Source: Oceanomicrobium pacificus
GTDB taxonomy: Bacteria; Pseudomonadota; Alphaproteobacteria; Rhodobacterales; Rhodobacteraceae
NCBI RefSeq assembly: GCF_009833495.1
Contig: NZ_WUWG01000001.1
Location: forward strand, 1,116,001-1,180,000
Reading direction: 5' to 3'
Length of the DNA: 64,000 nucleotides
In this document: positions 53,406-63,462 of the stretch, piece after piece
Position numbering within the stretch: the first letter of the stretch is position 1
Layout of the letters: every line of letters starts with the position of its first letter
Notes under the pieces: generated by a model
What the model was told of the DNA's origin: nothing
Seen by the model: only the letters and a program-made list of their open reading frames with translations
The model's database searches: none
Made by a program: the position numbers and the translations under genes

Positions 53406-54410
53406 ATGACAAGACTTCCCCTCCTCGCTGCGGCCATTGCGATCCCCCTTGCGGGACCGGCAATGGCAGCGGACAAACCGGAACTGACCGTCTACACCTA
53501 TGACAGTTTCGTCTCCGACTGGGGACCAGGACCGGCCGTGGTGGAGGCGTTCGAGGCCACCTGCGACTGCACGCTGAAACTGGTCGGTGTCGGTGACGGT
53601 GCGGCGATCCTGTCGCGGCTGAAGCTCGAAGGCGGGCGTACCCGCGCCGACGTGGTGCTGGGGCTCGACACGAACCTGACCGCCGAGGCCGTCGAGACGG
53701 GCCTCTTCGCGCTGCACGGCCAGACGCCCGACGCGCTCGACCTGCCGGTCGACTGGACCGACCCGATTTTCCTGCCCTTCGACTGGGGCTATTTCGCCTT
53801 CGTCTATGACACGACCCGCACGCCCGAAGCGCCGGCGAGCTTCGAAGCGCTGCTGGCCGCGCCCGAGGATCTGTCGCTGGTCATTCAGGATCCGCGCAGT
53901 TCCACGCCGGGTCTGGGGCTCCTGATGTGGGTGAAGTCGATCTATGGCGACAAGGCGGGCGAGGTCTGGAAGACGCTCGCGCCGCGGATCGTGACCACCA
54001 CGCCCGGCTGGTCCGAAGCCTATGGCATGTTCCTCGAAGGGGAGGCCGACATGGTGCTGAGCTACACCACCTCGCCCGCCTATCACCGGATCGCGGAAGG
54101 CGACGAGACCAAGGAAGCCGCCATTTTCGATGAGGGCCATTACATGCAGGTCGAGGTGGCGGGCAAGATCGCCGGCACGGACGAGCCGGAACTGGCCGAT
54201 GCGTTCCTGGCCTTCATGCTCTCGGATGCGTTCCAGTCGATCATTCCCGAGACCAACTGGATGTATCCTGCCGTTCTGCCAGAGGGCGGCCTGCCGGACG
54301 GGTTCGGTGATCCGCTGCCCGCGGAGAAGGCGCTTCTTCTCGACCCGGCAGAGGCGAGGGGCCTGCGTGATGCGGCACTGGATGAATGGCGCGCGGCGCT
54401 GAGCCAGTAA
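53406..54410 (+). CDS. thiB: Thiamine ABC transporter substrate-binding protein
   Basis: Periplasmic thiamine/TPP-binding protein of 334 aa. Sec signal (LLAAAIAIPLAGPAMAA, cleavage near residue 21), then LTVYTYDSFVSDWGPGPAVV as in ThiB, and LPFDWGYFAFVYD. Start ATG 53406 has AGGAG upstream; an earlier ATG at 53401 is out of frame. Controlled by the TPP riboswitch. Its end overlaps thiP by 25 bases. Confidence 0.95.
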   Translation: MTRLPLLAAAIAIPLAGPAMAADKPELTVYTYDSFVSDWGPGPAVVEAFEATCDCTLKLVGVGDGAAILSRLKLEGGRTRADVVLGLDTNLTAEAVETGLFALHGQTPDALDLPVDWTDPIFLPFDWGYFAFVYDTTRTPEAPASFEALLAAPEDLSLVIQDPRSSTPGLGLLMWVKSIYGDKAGEVWKTLAPRIVTTTPGWSEAYGMFLEGEADMVLSYTTSPAYHRIAEGDETKEAAIFDEGHYMQVEVAGKIAGTDEPELADAFLAFMLSDAFQSIIPETNWMYPAVLPEGGLPDGFGDPLPAEKALLLDPAEARGLRDAALDEWRAALSQ

Positions 54411-55972
54411 GCCTCGTTCCGCGGCTGGCGGGCGGTGCGGCACTTCTGGTGCTCGCCGCTCTGACGCTCGGCGCGATCCTGCTGCTCGGGGCGCAGGCCG
54501 ATACCGGCTGGCGCCTCGATCCGGCCGACTGGGCGGCCCTGCGCTTCACGCTCTGGCAGTCGTTTCTGTCTGCCACCCTGTCCTGCCTGTTGGCTGTGCC
54601 GCTCGCGCGCGCCCTTTTCCGGCGGCGCTTTCCCGGACACAGGCTCTATGTCGCCTTCCTCGGCGCGCCCTTCATCCTGCCCGCGATCGTTGCCGTGCTC
54701 GGACTGCTGGCGGTCTGGGGCCGGTCGGGCCTGTTGAGCGACCTGATCGCGCCGCTCGGCTTCGGCCCGCTCGACATATACGGGCTGCGCGGGGTGGTGC
54801 TGGCGCATCTTTTCTTCAACCTGCCGCTGGTCACGCGCATTCTGTTGCAGGGGTGGGTGGGCATCCCGCGCGAACATTTCAGGCTGGCCCGCCAACTCGG
54901 GTTCACACCGCGCGACCAGTTCCGGCATCTCGAAGCGCCGATGCTGCGGCGCAGCCTGTCGGGGGCCTTTCTGCTCGTGTTCCTTCTGTGCATGACCAGT
55001 TTCGCCGTGGCCCTGACGCTTGGCGGCGGTCCGAAAGCGACGACGATCGAACTGGCCATCTATCAGGCGCTGCGCTTCGAGTTCGACCTTGGCCATGCGG
55101 CGTTCCTTGCGCTCATCCAGTTCACGCTCTGCGCGCTGGCGGCGCTGCTCGCGCTCGGGGTCGGGCGCGGCGTGCTCGACCTGAAGGGCGCGGTCGCGGT
55201 CGGGCGCCCGACTTTGGCCGACGGGCGGGTGGCGCGCGCCGCCGACCGCGCCGTGCTGGCGCTGGGCGGGCTGTTCCTGTTGCTGCCGCTGGGCATGATT
55301 GGCGTCCGCGGCCTGCCGGAACTGGTGGTCGGCCTGCCGGCACAGGTCTGGCCCGCGGCGCTGCGCTCGGTCCTCGTGGCGCTTGCTTCTGCGTTCCTCT
55401 GTTTGATGATGGCGCTCGCCCTGTCCGCCTTCATCGACACGCTGCGCGGCCGCCGCGCGGGGCTGGCGCTCGCGGGGGATGTGGTGGGCGTGCTGACCCT
55501 CGCGGCCTCGCCCTTCGTGATCGGCACAGCACTTTTCATCGCGATCAATCCGTTTGCCGATCCGTTCGCGCTGGCGCTGCCGGTGACGGCACTCGTCAAT
55601 GCCGCGATGAGCCTGCCGTTTGCGCTCCGCGTGATCAGCCCCGCCTGGACCGAGATCACGCGGGCCTATGGCGGCTTGTCGGAAAGTGTCGGTCTTCGGG
55701 GCTGGCAGCGGGTCCGGCTCCTCTATTGGCCGCTATTGCGCCGCCCGGCGGGGTTCGCGACCGGTCTGTCGGCGGCGCTGTCGATGGGCGACCTTGGTGT
55801 GATCGCGCTCTTCGCGACGCCCGATCGCGGCACACTGCCGCTTGTCATGCACCAGCTGATGGGGGCTTACCGTTCGGATGCCGCCGCCGGTGTGGCGCTC
55901 CTATTGCTGGCGCTCAGCGCGGCGCTGTTCTGGATTTTTGATCGGGGAGGACGGATTGACACTCGACTGTGA
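54386..55972 (+). CDS. thiP: Thiamine ABC transporter permease
   Basis: A 528-aa two-domain permease with about 12 helices and two EAA loops (RLARQLGFTPRDQFRHLEAP and LSESVGLRGWQRVRLLYWPL), as in ThiP. The ATG lies inside thiB, indicating translational coupling. Confidence 0.94.
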   Translation: MARGAEPVSLVPRLAGGAALLVLAALTLGAILLLGAQADTGWRLDPADWAALRFTLWQSFLSATLSCLLAVPLARALFRRRFPGHRLYVAFLGAPFILPAIVAVLGLLAVWGRSGLLSDLIAPLGFGPLDIYGLRGVVLAHLFFNLPLVTRILLQGWVGIPREHFRLARQLGFTPRDQFRHLEAPMLRRSLSGAFLLVFLLCMTSFAVALTLGGGPKATTIELAIYQALRFEFDLGHAAFLALIQFTLCALAALLALGVGRGVLDLKGAVAVGRPTLADGRVARAADRAVLALGGLFLLLPLGMIGVRGLPELVVGLPAQVWPAALRSVLVALASAFLCLMMALALSAFIDTLRGRRAGLALAGDVVGVLTLAASPFVIGTALFIAINPFADPFALALPVTALVNAAMSLPFALRVISPAWTEITRAYGGLSESVGLRGWQRVRLLYWPLLRRPAGFATGLSAALSMGDLGVIALFATPDRGTLPLVMHQLMGAYRSDAAAGVALLLLALSAALFWIFDRGGRIDTRL

Positions 55973-56657
55973 AGGGCTGCGCCTGCGCAACGGAAGTTTC
56001 GAACTGACGGCCGATTTCTCGGTGCCGCAGGGTGCAAGCGTGGCGGTGATGGGGCCGTCGGGCGGCGGCAAGAGCAGCCTTCTGGCCGGTCTCGCAGGGT
56101 TCCTGCCGGCGGTGGCCGGACGGGTGTGCCTGAACGGCGCGCCGCTCGACGGTGTGCCGCCGGGCGACCGGCCGATGACGCTTCTCTTCCAGGAGCACAA
56201 TCTCTTTCCGCACCTGACGGTGGCGCAAAATGCGGGGCTGGGGCTGCGGCCGGACCTGAAACTGTCTAGCGAGGACAAGGCCCGCCGTGATGCGGCTCTC
56301 GACGAGGTTGGCCTGTCGGGTCTGGGCGCGCGCTACCCGTCCGATCTGTCGGGCGGGCAGCGGTCGAGAGCCGCGCTGGCGCGCGCGCTGTTGCGCGACC
56401 GGCCGCTCCTGATGCTCGACGAACCTTTCGCCGCGCTCGGCCCGGCCCTGCGCGCGGACATGCTCGACCTTGTGGCACGTATCCGTGCCGAACAGGGGGC
56501 GACGCTGCTGATGGTCACCCATCATCCGGCCGATGCGCGCCGGATTGCCCCCCTGACGATCTTCGTTGATGAGGGCCGCGCCCATGCGCCGGTGGAGACA
56601 GAGGTGCTTCTGGCCGATCCGCCTCCGGCGTTGAAACGCTATCTGGGCGAGGTTTGA
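55956..56657 (+). CDS. thiQ: Thiamine ABC transporter ATP-binding protein
   Basis: A 233-aa ATPase: Walker A GPSGGGKSS, signature DLSGGQRSRAALARA, Walker B LLMLDEPFAALGP, H-loop VTHHP. I use the TTG at 55956: GGGGAGG lies 5 bases upstream and the fold begins directly (LTLDCEGLRL). It overlaps the thiP end by 17 bases. Confidence 0.93.
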   Translation: MTLDCEGLRLRNGSFELTADFSVPQGASVAVMGPSGGGKSSLLAGLAGFLPAVAGRVCLNGAPLDGVPPGDRPMTLLFQEHNLFPHLTVAQNAGLGLRPDLKLSSEDKARRDAALDEVGLSGLGARYPSDLSGGQRSRAALARALLRDRPLLMLDEPFAALGPALRADMLDLVARIRAEQGATLLMVTHHPADARRIAPLTIFVDEGRAHAPVETEVLLADPPPALKRYLGEV

Positions 56658-56668
56658 CGGCAAAAGAA

Positions 56669-56692
56669 AAGGGGCGGTGGTGACCGCCCCTT
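56669..56692. terminator. Bidirectional terminator between thiQ and petC
   Basis: AAGGGGCGGT and ACCGCCCCTT form a 10-bp stem with a GGTG loop. T-runs flank it on both strands (CTTCTTG on plus, TTTTCTTTT on minus), so it can end both thiBPQ and petABC. Confidence 0.85.
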
Positions 56693-56714
56693 CTTGTGTC
56701 GTCTGTGTGCCGGA

Positions 56715-57494
56715 TCAGGCTGTCTTGCGCTTGATCGGGGCCCAGAGCTTCTTGTTGGTCAGGTAGAGCAGGACCGACAGAAGGATGAGGAAGATCACCG
56801 CCGTCAGGCCGGCCTGTTTGCGATCCATCATCTTCGGTTCCGCCGTCCACATCAGGAAGGCGGCCACGTCCACGGCCATCTGCTCGACGGTTGCGGGCGT
56901 GCCGTCGGCATATTCGACCAGCTCGTCGCTGAGCGGCGGCGCCATCGAGATCAACCCGCCGGGGAAGGTCTCGTTCTTGTAGAGAATGGTGCCGGCCTGT
57001 TCTTCTTCCTCACCCGTATAGTGGGTCAGGAGCGAGGCGATATATTCCGGACCGCCAATGCCGTTGATCAGCTGGCTGATGCCCGTGCCGGCCGGACCGT
57101 GGAAGCCCGCGCGGGCCTTGGCCATCAGGCTGAGGTCGGGCGCGCCCACGGCGGTCACTTCGGGGAAGTGGTCCGACGGGATGCTGGCGCGGAAATCGTC
57201 CAGTTCGGTGTCGAAGGTCTCGAACTGGGCGGAGTAGGCGCGAACCTGCTCCTCGGAATAGCCCAGATCCTCCAGCGTGCGCAGCGGCACGAATTTCAGG
57301 CCGTGGCAGGCCGCGCAGACCTCGGTATAGACCTGAAGTCCGCGCTGAAGCTGGTCCTGATCGTAGGTGCCGAACGGCCCCTCGAAGCTAAAGGCATAAT
57401 CCTCGACATGTCCGGCACCGCCGGCGGCCAGAGCGGCACCGCCGCTCACAAGGCCAACCGCGACGAGGGCGGACAGGATGCTTTTCTTGATCAT
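56715..57494 (-). CDS. petC: Cytochrome c1 of the bc1 complex
   Basis: A 259-aa membrane-anchored c-type cytochrome of ubiquinol-cytochrome c reductase. Sec signal ending about residue 24 (GGAALAAG), heme motif CAACH at 60-64, and Met ligand region [14 protein letters not shown]. One C-terminal anchor helix ([17 protein letters not shown]). Last gene of petABC. Confidence 0.95.
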   Translation of the reverse strand: MIKKSILSALVAVGLVSGGAALAAGGAGHVEDYAFSFEGPFGTYDQDQLQRGLQVYTEVCAACHGLKFVPLRTLEDLGYSEEQVRAYSAQFETFDTELDDFRASIPSDHFPEVTAVGAPDLSLMAKARAGFHGPAGTGISQLINGIGGPEYIASLLTHYTGEEEEQAGTILYKNETFPGGLISMAPPLSDELVEYADGTPATVEQMAVDVAAFLMWTAEPKMMDRKQAGLTAVIFLILLSVLLYLTNKKLWAPIKRKTA

Positions 57495-57516
57495 CACGTG
57501 TTTCCTCTCGTCTCGA

Positions 57517-58806
57517 TCACTCGGCCGGAGTGGCCTTGGGCGGGTAATGCGCATCGAAATCTTCCTCGATGGTCGCGGGCACCGGCAGCGGTTTCTCCAG
57601 CACACCCAGCAGCGGCAGGATGATCAGGAAATAGGCGAACCAGTAGATCGCGCCGATGAGCGAGATCGTCGGGATCAGCCCCTCGGCCGGCATCGCGCCG
57701 CACCACATCAGGACGAAGAAGTCCACGACGAGGATCCAGAACCACCATTTGAACATCGGGCGGTAGCGGCCGGAACGCACCGAGGAGGTGTCGAGCCAGG
57801 GCGCCAGCGCCATGATGAAGATGGAGCCGAACATCACCAGCACGCCGAGGAACTTCGCATCGAGGAAGAGCACGTCGAAGGTGATCGCGCGCAGCATCGC
57901 GTAGAAGGGCAGGTAATACCATTCCGGCACGATATGTGCGGGCGTTTTCAGCGCATCCGCTTCGATATAGTTGTCCGGGTGGCCCAGATAGTTCGGCATG
58001 AAGCCGACGATCGCGGCGAAGATCGCCAGAACCACGACCAGCGCGAACAGGTCCTTGATGACGAAATAGGGCCAGAAGGGCAGCGTGTCCTTGGCGGCTT
58101 CCTCTTTCGATCCGCGGCGCACCTCGACCCCGGTGGGGTTGTTGTTGCCGGTCGTGTGGAAGGCCCAGATATGGACGATCACCAGACCCGCGATCACGAA
58201 GGGCAGCAGGTAGTGCAGCGAGAAGAAGCGGTTCAGCGTCGGGTTGCCAACGGCGGGCCCGCCGAGCAGCCATTCCTGAATCGGTGCGCCGATGCCCGGG
58301 ATTGCACCGAACAGGCCGGTGATCACGGTCGCGCCCCAGAAGGACATCTGGCCCCAGGGCAGAACATAGCCAAGGAAGCCGGTCGCCATCATCGCCAGAT
58401 AGATCAGCATGCCGATGATCCACGTCACTTCGCGCGGGGCCTTGTAGGACCCGTAATAGAGGCCACGGAAGATGTGGATATAAACGGCGATGAAGAAGAG
58501 CGAAGCACCGTTGGCGTGCAGGTAGCGCATGGCCCAGCCCGCATTCACGTTGCGCATGATATGCTCGACCGAGGCAAAGGCCATGTCGACATTCGGCGTG
58601 TAATGCATGACCAGAACGATGCCGGTCACGATCTGCAGCGCCAGACAGAATGTCAGGACAATGCCCCAGATCCACATCCAGTTGAGGTTTTTCGGCGTCG
58701 GGATCATCAGCGTGTCATAGACAAGCCCCACGATCGGGAGACGCGTATCGAGCCATTTCTCGAATTTCGATTTCGGCTCGTATTTGTCGTGCGGAATACC
58801 ACCCAT
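57517..58806 (-). CDS. petB: Cytochrome b of the bc1 complex
   Basis: A 429-aa full-length cytochrome b with eight transmembrane helices. The Qo-site PEWY motif ([15 protein letters not shown]) and the paired heme-ligand histidines in helices B and D are visible (the latter in [18 protein letters not shown]). Long alphaproteobacterial-type N-terminus ([20 protein letters not shown]). Confidence 0.96.
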   Translation of the reverse strand: MGGIPHDKYEPKSKFEKWLDTRLPIVGLVYDTLMIPTPKNLNWMWIWGIVLTFCLALQIVTGIVLVMHYTPNVDMAFASVEHIMRNVNAGWAMRYLHANGASLFFIAVYIHIFRGLYYGSYKAPREVTWIIGMLIYLAMMATGFLGYVLPWGQMSFWGATVITGLFGAIPGIGAPIQEWLLGGPAVGNPTLNRFFSLHYLLPFVIAGLVIVHIWAFHTTGNNNPTGVEVRRGSKEEAAKDTLPFWPYFVIKDLFALVVVLAIFAAIVGFMPNYLGHPDNYIEADALKTPAHIVPEWYYLPFYAMLRAITFDVLFLDAKFLGVLVMFGSIFIMALAPWLDTSSVRSGRYRPMFKWWFWILVVDFFVLMWCGAMPAEGLIPTISLIGAIYWFAYFLIILPLLGVLEKPLPVPATIEEDFDAHYPPKATPAE

Positions 58807-58821
58807 TTTGATGTGTCTCCC

Positions 58822-59382
58822 TTAACCGAGCTGAATGACGCCGTCGGAGACGAAAGTCGCCACCGGAACGGGAAGGTTTTCAGGGGCCGGGCCTTTGCGG
58901 ATGCGGCCGGCCGTGTCGTAATGGGACCCGTGACAGGGGCAGAACCAGCCGCCGAAGTCACCTGCGTCGCCGAGCGGCACACAGCCGAGATGGGTGCAGA
59001 CCCCCATCATCACCAGCCATTCGCCATTCTCGTCGAGCGCGCGGTCCTCGTCGGTCGCGGGCGCGTCGCTGGCAATGTTGGCATTGCGCGCATTGGCGTC
59101 GGGCAGGTCGGCCAGCGCCACGTCACGGGCGGCGGCGATTTCCTCTTCCGTCCGGTGACGGATGAAGACCGGCTTGCCGAGCCATTTGACGGTGAGCTGG
59201 GTGCCGGGCTCCACGCCGCTCACATCCACCTGGATGGAGGACAGGGCCTGAACGTCCGCGCTCGGGTTCATCTGGTTGATCAGGGGCCACACGACGGCAC
59301 CTGTCGCGACAACACCGGCTGCGCCGGTCGCCACGTACAGAAAGTCGCGGCGGCTGCCTTCTGTTTCTTCTGCGTGAGACAA
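58822..59382 (-). CDS. petA: Rieske iron-sulfur protein of the bc1 complex
   Basis: A 186-aa Rieske protein. Tat-type N-terminal anchor ([16 protein letters not shown]), then the 2Fe-2S ligands in CTHLGCV and CPCHGSHYD. Starts with TTG at 59382, chosen because GGGGGAG precedes it by 6 bases and homology begins at once. First gene of petABC, feeding electrons to cytochrome c. Confidence 0.95.
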   Translation of the reverse strand: MSHAEETEGSRRDFLYVATGAAGVVATGAVVWPLINQMNPSADVQALSSIQVDVSGVEPGTQLTVKWLGKPVFIRHRTEEEIAAARDVALADLPDANARNANIASDAPATDEDRALDENGEWLVMMGVCTHLGCVPLGDAGDFGGWFCPCHGSHYDTAGRIRKGPAPENLPVPVATFVSDGVIQLG

Positions 59383-59538
59383 GAGTATCTCCCCCTTGTG
59401 TCTTCCCCCTCGGGGGCTATGAATTCGACATGTCCAGCCGGGCAGGCTGGTCCACGAATTGCTTTAATGGGCGGAACCGCATGGGTCCAGCGGACTTTGC
59501 GACGCATGCCCATAAAGGCACGAAAAACGGACGAATCG

Positions 59539-59988
59539 ATGCGCCTTGTGGCCTTTGAGCCGGATATAGCCCCGAATCTGGGCGCCATGATTCGATTGGC
59601 CGCCTGTTTCGGGATGCCGCTCGACGTGATCGAGCCCTGCGGATTTCCCTTCTCGGTCAAGGCGCTGCGGCGCGCGGCGATGGACTATGCCGATCTGGCC
59701 GACATTTGCCGCCATGACAGCTGGGACGATTACGCCGGTGCGCCGCATGCCGGGCGTCTGGTCCTGCTGACGACCGCGGGGGCGGACCCGCTCTGGGATT
59801 TCACATTTGCGCCAGAGGACCGGATCATGGTCGGACGCGAGACCGCCGGCGTGCCCCCGCCTGTCTCTGGCGCCGCCGATGCCCGCCTGCGCATCCCGAT
59901 GGTGCCGCCCGCACGATCGATGAATGTGGTCACCGCCGCGGCCATCGCGGTCGGCGAGGCAGTTAGGCAAATCGGTCACACTGGCTGA
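59539..59988 (+). CDS. trmL: tRNA (cytidine/uridine-34-2'-O)-methyltransferase TrmL
   Basis: A SPOUT-class methyltransferase of 149 aa modifying the wobble 2'-OH of certain leucine tRNAs. It has MRLVAFEPDIAPNLGAMIRL at the start, IMVGRETAGVPP (motif 2) and IPMVPPARSMNVVTAAAIA (motif 3, knotted SAM site). ATG 59539 fits the family; ATG 59506 would add 11 basic residues. Confidence 0.93.
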   Translation: MRLVAFEPDIAPNLGAMIRLAACFGMPLDVIEPCGFPFSVKALRRAAMDYADLADICRHDSWDDYAGAPHAGRLVLLTTAGADPLWDFTFAPEDRIMVGRETAGVPPPVSGAADARLRIPMVPPARSMNVVTAAAIAVGEAVRQIGHTG

Positions 59989-60082
59989 ATAAAACCGTCC
60001 GAAAACTTGAAACCCGCGTTCACAGCACGGTAACGCTTCCGTGATACCCGTGCTCCGGGTGTGCGTTTATTACAGGTTTTCA

Positions 60083-60685
60083 ATGCTTTCCCGACTAGCC
60101 CCTCTGTCGGTCATGTGCCTTCTGGTTCTGACGTGCCTTCTTGCTCCGACCCGCGCCAGCGCGGATGCCGACCGTATGGAACGGATCGGTGACACGCTTC
60201 AGATCGCCCTTCCGGTGACGGCGGCTTTCTGTTCCTTCGGAAAATCGGCATTCAAGGACTTTGCCGGGCGGTTCGTGCTCAATATGGGGCTCGTCCACGG
60301 CTCGAAAAACCTGCTTGGCGAAGCGCAGATCAACAAGCGCCCCAACGGCGGGGACAAGGGATTTCCCTCCGGCCATACGGCCGCATCGATGCAGGGCGCA
60401 GCCTATCTGGCCCGCGAATGCGTGCGGTCGAACCCCTGGGCACAGGCAACGCTGTTCGGCGCCGCGATGTTCGTCGGCGGCAGCCGGATCGAAGCGGGCA
60501 AACATTTCCTTTTCCAGGTCATTTGGGGCGGGCTTGTCGGCTTCATGGCCGACCGTGCCTTCCGCGGCACATTCGGGTCCGCGCTCGGCTCCATGGTTCG
60601 CCGCCGCCGCCGCCGGCTGCTGGCGCTTGTCCGCGGCAGGGCCGGGGATGAGGCGCAGGTGGACGGGCCGATCCAGCCGACCTGA
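60083..60685 (+). CDS. PAP2-superfamily phosphatase-like membrane protein
   Basis: A 200-aa protein with a signal/anchor helix at the start. PAP2 motif 2 is intact (GFPSGHTAAS), and NKRPNGG resembles motif 1. In motif 3 (GSRIEAGKHFLFQV) the His is kept, but the usual Asp four positions later is Gln, and the motif 1 Lys is at an unusual distance. It may have altered or no phosphatase activity. Basic, Arg-rich C-terminus. Confidence 0.7.
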   Translation: MLSRLAPLSVMCLLVLTCLLAPTRASADADRMERIGDTLQIALPVTAAFCSFGKSAFKDFAGRFVLNMGLVHGSKNLLGEAQINKRPNGGDKGFPSGHTAASMQGAAYLARECVRSNPWAQATLFGAAMFVGGSRIEAGKHFLFQVIWGGLVGFMADRAFRGTFGSALGSMVRRRRRRLLALVRGRAGDEAQVDGPIQPT

Positions 60686-60788
60686 CGTCGCGTTCCGGCG
60701 CTGCCGAATGCGGTGCATGTGACAAAAACTTGAACCAAACCCAAGACATAGCCATTCTATGCTTGTGAACCCCCCGGGAAGGACCGCA

Positions 60789-61472
60789 ATGACCCTGATC
60801 CGCCGCAAGACCCTTTTTGCACCCTATATCGCCGCCGGACTGATCGGTGCGGCGGGCGCCACCGGTGCGGCGCAGGCGGCGGACCAGCAACTGTCCTTCT
60901 ATGGCGGGCTGCAGACCGCGCCGCACAGCGTGGTCCAAGGTGTCGACAGCGAGGGCAATGCTTTCGACTTCACCGCCGCATGGGACGGCAAGTCGTTCGA
61001 GATGCCGCCCTATTGGGGTGTGCGCTACAATTACTGGCGCAAGGATGACTGGGGCCTGTCGCTCGATTTCAGCCATTCCAAGGTCTATTCCGACGATGCG
61101 ACCCGCGACGATAACGGGTTCGAGGTGCTGGAATTTACCGACGGCCTGAACGTGCTGACGGTCAATGCCATGCGCCGCTTCTCCGAGCCCGACCGCGCCT
61201 GGACACCCTATGTCGGGGCGGGGCTGGGGATCACCGTGCCGCATGTGGAAGTGCAGGCCGATGGCGGCGCGCGCACCAACGGCTACCAGTTCGGCGGCTA
61301 TGCCGCGCAGGCGCAGGTCGGTGTCGACTATGCGCTGAGCGACCGCTGGTCGGTCTTTGCCGAATACAAGTTCAACTACACGTCGAACGATGTGGAACTG
61401 AAGAACGGCGGCAATCTGGAAACCGACATCATCACCAACGCGATCAATCTGGGCGTCAGTTTCGGCTTCTGA
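60789..61472 (+). CDS. Outer membrane beta-barrel protein, lipid A oxidase-like (LpxQ family)
   Basis: A 227-aa protein with a Sec signal (GAAQAADQQ cleavage region) and a mature barrel of eight or so strands ending in Phe (INLGVSFGF). FYGGLQTAPHSVVQG, MPPYWGVRYNYW and LSLDFSHSKVY recall rhizobial LpxQ, an O2-dependent lipid A glucosamine oxidase. Function rests on that resemblance only. AAGGA precedes the ATG. Confidence 0.6.
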   Translation: MTLIRRKTLFAPYIAAGLIGAAGATGAAQAADQQLSFYGGLQTAPHSVVQGVDSEGNAFDFTAAWDGKSFEMPPYWGVRYNYWRKDDWGLSLDFSHSKVYSDDATRDDNGFEVLEFTDGLNVLTVNAMRRFSEPDRAWTPYVGAGLGITVPHVEVQADGGARTNGYQFGGYAAQAQVGVDYALSDRWSVFAEYKFNYTSNDVELKNGGNLETDIITNAINLGVSFGF

Positions 61473-61510
61473 TCCCGGTCCGATCCGGATCTGAAGGCCA
61501 GCCGCGCCCG

Positions 61511-63439
61511 TCAGGCGCGGCGCGTCGCCTCGATCCGGTCGACACCGAGCAGGTCGAGCACCCGCGCCTCGATATGGCGCGCGGACAGGCCCGCAGCCTC
61601 GTACATGGCCTTCGGGCTGTCCTGATCGATGAACGTGTCAGGCAGGGTCATGGACCGGACCTTCAGCCCGCCGTCGAGCAGCCCGTCCTCGGCCATCGCC
61701 TGCATTACATGGCTGCCAAACCCGCCGACCGCGCCTTCCTCCAACGTCACGAGAACCTCATGCTCGGCCGCCAACTGCCGGATCAGCGCCATGTCGAGCG
61801 GTTTGGCGAAACGGGCATCCGCGACGGTCGGGGCAAGGCCGCGTGCCGCCAGCGCCTCGGCTGCCACCAGACATTCACCGAGCCGCGTCCCGAAGGACAG
61901 AAGCGCGACGCGCGCGCCTTCGCGCAGGATCCGGCCACGGCCGATTTCCAACGCCTCGCCGCGGTCGGGCAGGTCGACGCCCACGCCCTCGCCGCGCGGG
62001 AAACGGAAGGCCGAGGGCCGGTCGTCGATGGCGACCGCAGTGGCGACCATATGCACCAACTCGGCCTCGTCCGCAGCGGCCATCACCACCATGTCGGGCA
62101 GGTTGGCCATATAGGCAATGTCGAACGCACCCGCATGGGTCGGCCCGTCGGCACCCACCAGGCCCGCCCGGTCAATCGCGAACCGCACAGGCAGCTTCTG
62201 GATCGCCACATCGTGCACGACCTGGTCATAGCCGCGCTGCAGGAAGGTGGAATAGATCGCGCAGAAGGGTTTCAGCCCGCCCGCTGCCAGCCCGGCGGAG
62301 AAGGTCACCGCATGCTGTTCCGCGATGCCCACATCGAAACAGCGTTTCGGAAACCGGTCCTGAAACAGGTTGAGCCCCGTCCCGTCGGGCATCGCGGCGG
62401 TGACGGCGACGACCGACGGGTCGCGCTCGGCCTCCGCGATCAGGCTCTGGGCGAAGACCTTGGTGTAGGAGGGCGCGTTGCTCGGCGCCTTGTGCTGCTT
62501 GCCGGTGACCAAGTCGAACTTGGCCGTGGCATGGCCGCGGTCGGGGCGGTCCTCGGCATAGCCCTTGCCCTTCTGGGTCAGCGCATGGATCAGGATCGGT
62601 CCGTCGGCGCGGGCCTTCACGGTCCGCAGCACGCTGAGAAGCTGCTCCATGTCATGCCCGTCAATCGGCCCGACATAGGTAAAGCCCAGTTCCTCGAAGA
62701 GCGTGCCGCCGACCGTCATGCCCTTGACCATTTCCTTCGCGCGGCGCGCACCTTCCTGGAAGGGCGGCGGCAGCAGGCTGACCGCACCCTTGGCCGCGGC
62801 CTTCAGGTCCTGAAACGGTGCGCCGGCATAGAGCCGCGACAGATAGGCCGACATGGCGCCGACCGGCGGGGCAATCGACATTTCATTGTCGTTGAGGATC
62901 ACAATCAGCCGCTGGCCGAGATGTCCGGCATTGTTCATCGCTTCATAGGCCATGCCGGCCGACATGGCGCCGTCACCGATCACGGCAATGGCGTCGCCAA
63001 GGCCGGTTTCCGGCGCGCCGCCAAGCTCGCGCGCGACCGCAAAGCCGAGTGCCGCCGAGATCGAGGTGGAACTGTGCGCCGCCCCGAACGGGTCATAGGG
63101 GCTTTCCTTGCGTTTGGTGAAGCCCGACAGCCCGCCACCCTGACGCAGCGTGCGGATCCGGTCGCGCCGGCCGGTCAGGATCTTGTGCGGGTAGCATTGA
63201 TGGCCGACATCCCAGATCAGCTTGTCGCGCGGCGTGTCGAAAACCGCGTGGATCGCGACCGTCATCTCCACCACGCCAAGGCCCGCGCCCAGATGCCCGC
63301 CGGTCTCTGACACGGCGGAAATCGTCTCGGCCCGCAACTCGTCGGCCAGCCGGCGCAGCTCGGTATCGGACAGGCCCTTCAGGTCCGCAGGAAAGCGGAC
63401 GCGGTCAAGCAGCGGGGTCTCTGGTCGGCTGTCGGTCAC
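61511..63439 (-). CDS. dxs: 1-deoxy-D-xylulose-5-phosphate synthase
   Basis: First enzyme of the MEP isoprenoid pathway: pyruvate plus glyceraldehyde-3-phosphate to DXP, thiamine-dependent. The 642-aa protein has the TPP motif [30 protein letters not shown] and [13 protein letters not shown]. Begins 23 bases after ispA, the common ispA-dxs order. Confidence 0.96.
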   Translation of the reverse strand: MTDSRPETPLLDRVRFPADLKGLSDTELRRLADELRAETISAVSETGGHLGAGLGVVEMTVAIHAVFDTPRDKLIWDVGHQCYPHKILTGRRDRIRTLRQGGGLSGFTKRKESPYDPFGAAHSSTSISAALGFAVARELGGAPETGLGDAIAVIGDGAMSAGMAYEAMNNAGHLGQRLIVILNDNEMSIAPPVGAMSAYLSRLYAGAPFQDLKAAAKGAVSLLPPPFQEGARRAKEMVKGMTVGGTLFEELGFTYVGPIDGHDMEQLLSVLRTVKARADGPILIHALTQKGKGYAEDRPDRGHATAKFDLVTGKQHKAPSNAPSYTKVFAQSLIAEAERDPSVVAVTAAMPDGTGLNLFQDRFPKRCFDVGIAEQHAVTFSAGLAAGGLKPFCAIYSTFLQRGYDQVVHDVAIQKLPVRFAIDRAGLVGADGPTHAGAFDIAYMANLPDMVVMAAADEAELVHMVATAVAIDDRPSAFRFPRGEGVGVDLPDRGEALEIGRGRILREGARVALLSFGTRLGECLVAAEALAARGLAPTVADARFAKPLDMALIRQLAAEHEVLVTLEEGAVGGFGSHVMQAMAEDGLLDGGLKVRSMTLPDTFIDQDSPKAMYEAAGLSARHIEARVLDLLGVDRIEATRRA

Positions 63440-63462
63440 GGGTGCTCCCGGTTTGGTCGAAA

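Noticed and set aside
57478-59538. A very long plus-strand open frame through the petABC region into trmL
   Set aside because: The antisense part is a shadow of petABC; only the last 150 codons (trmL, from 59539) show family motifs.
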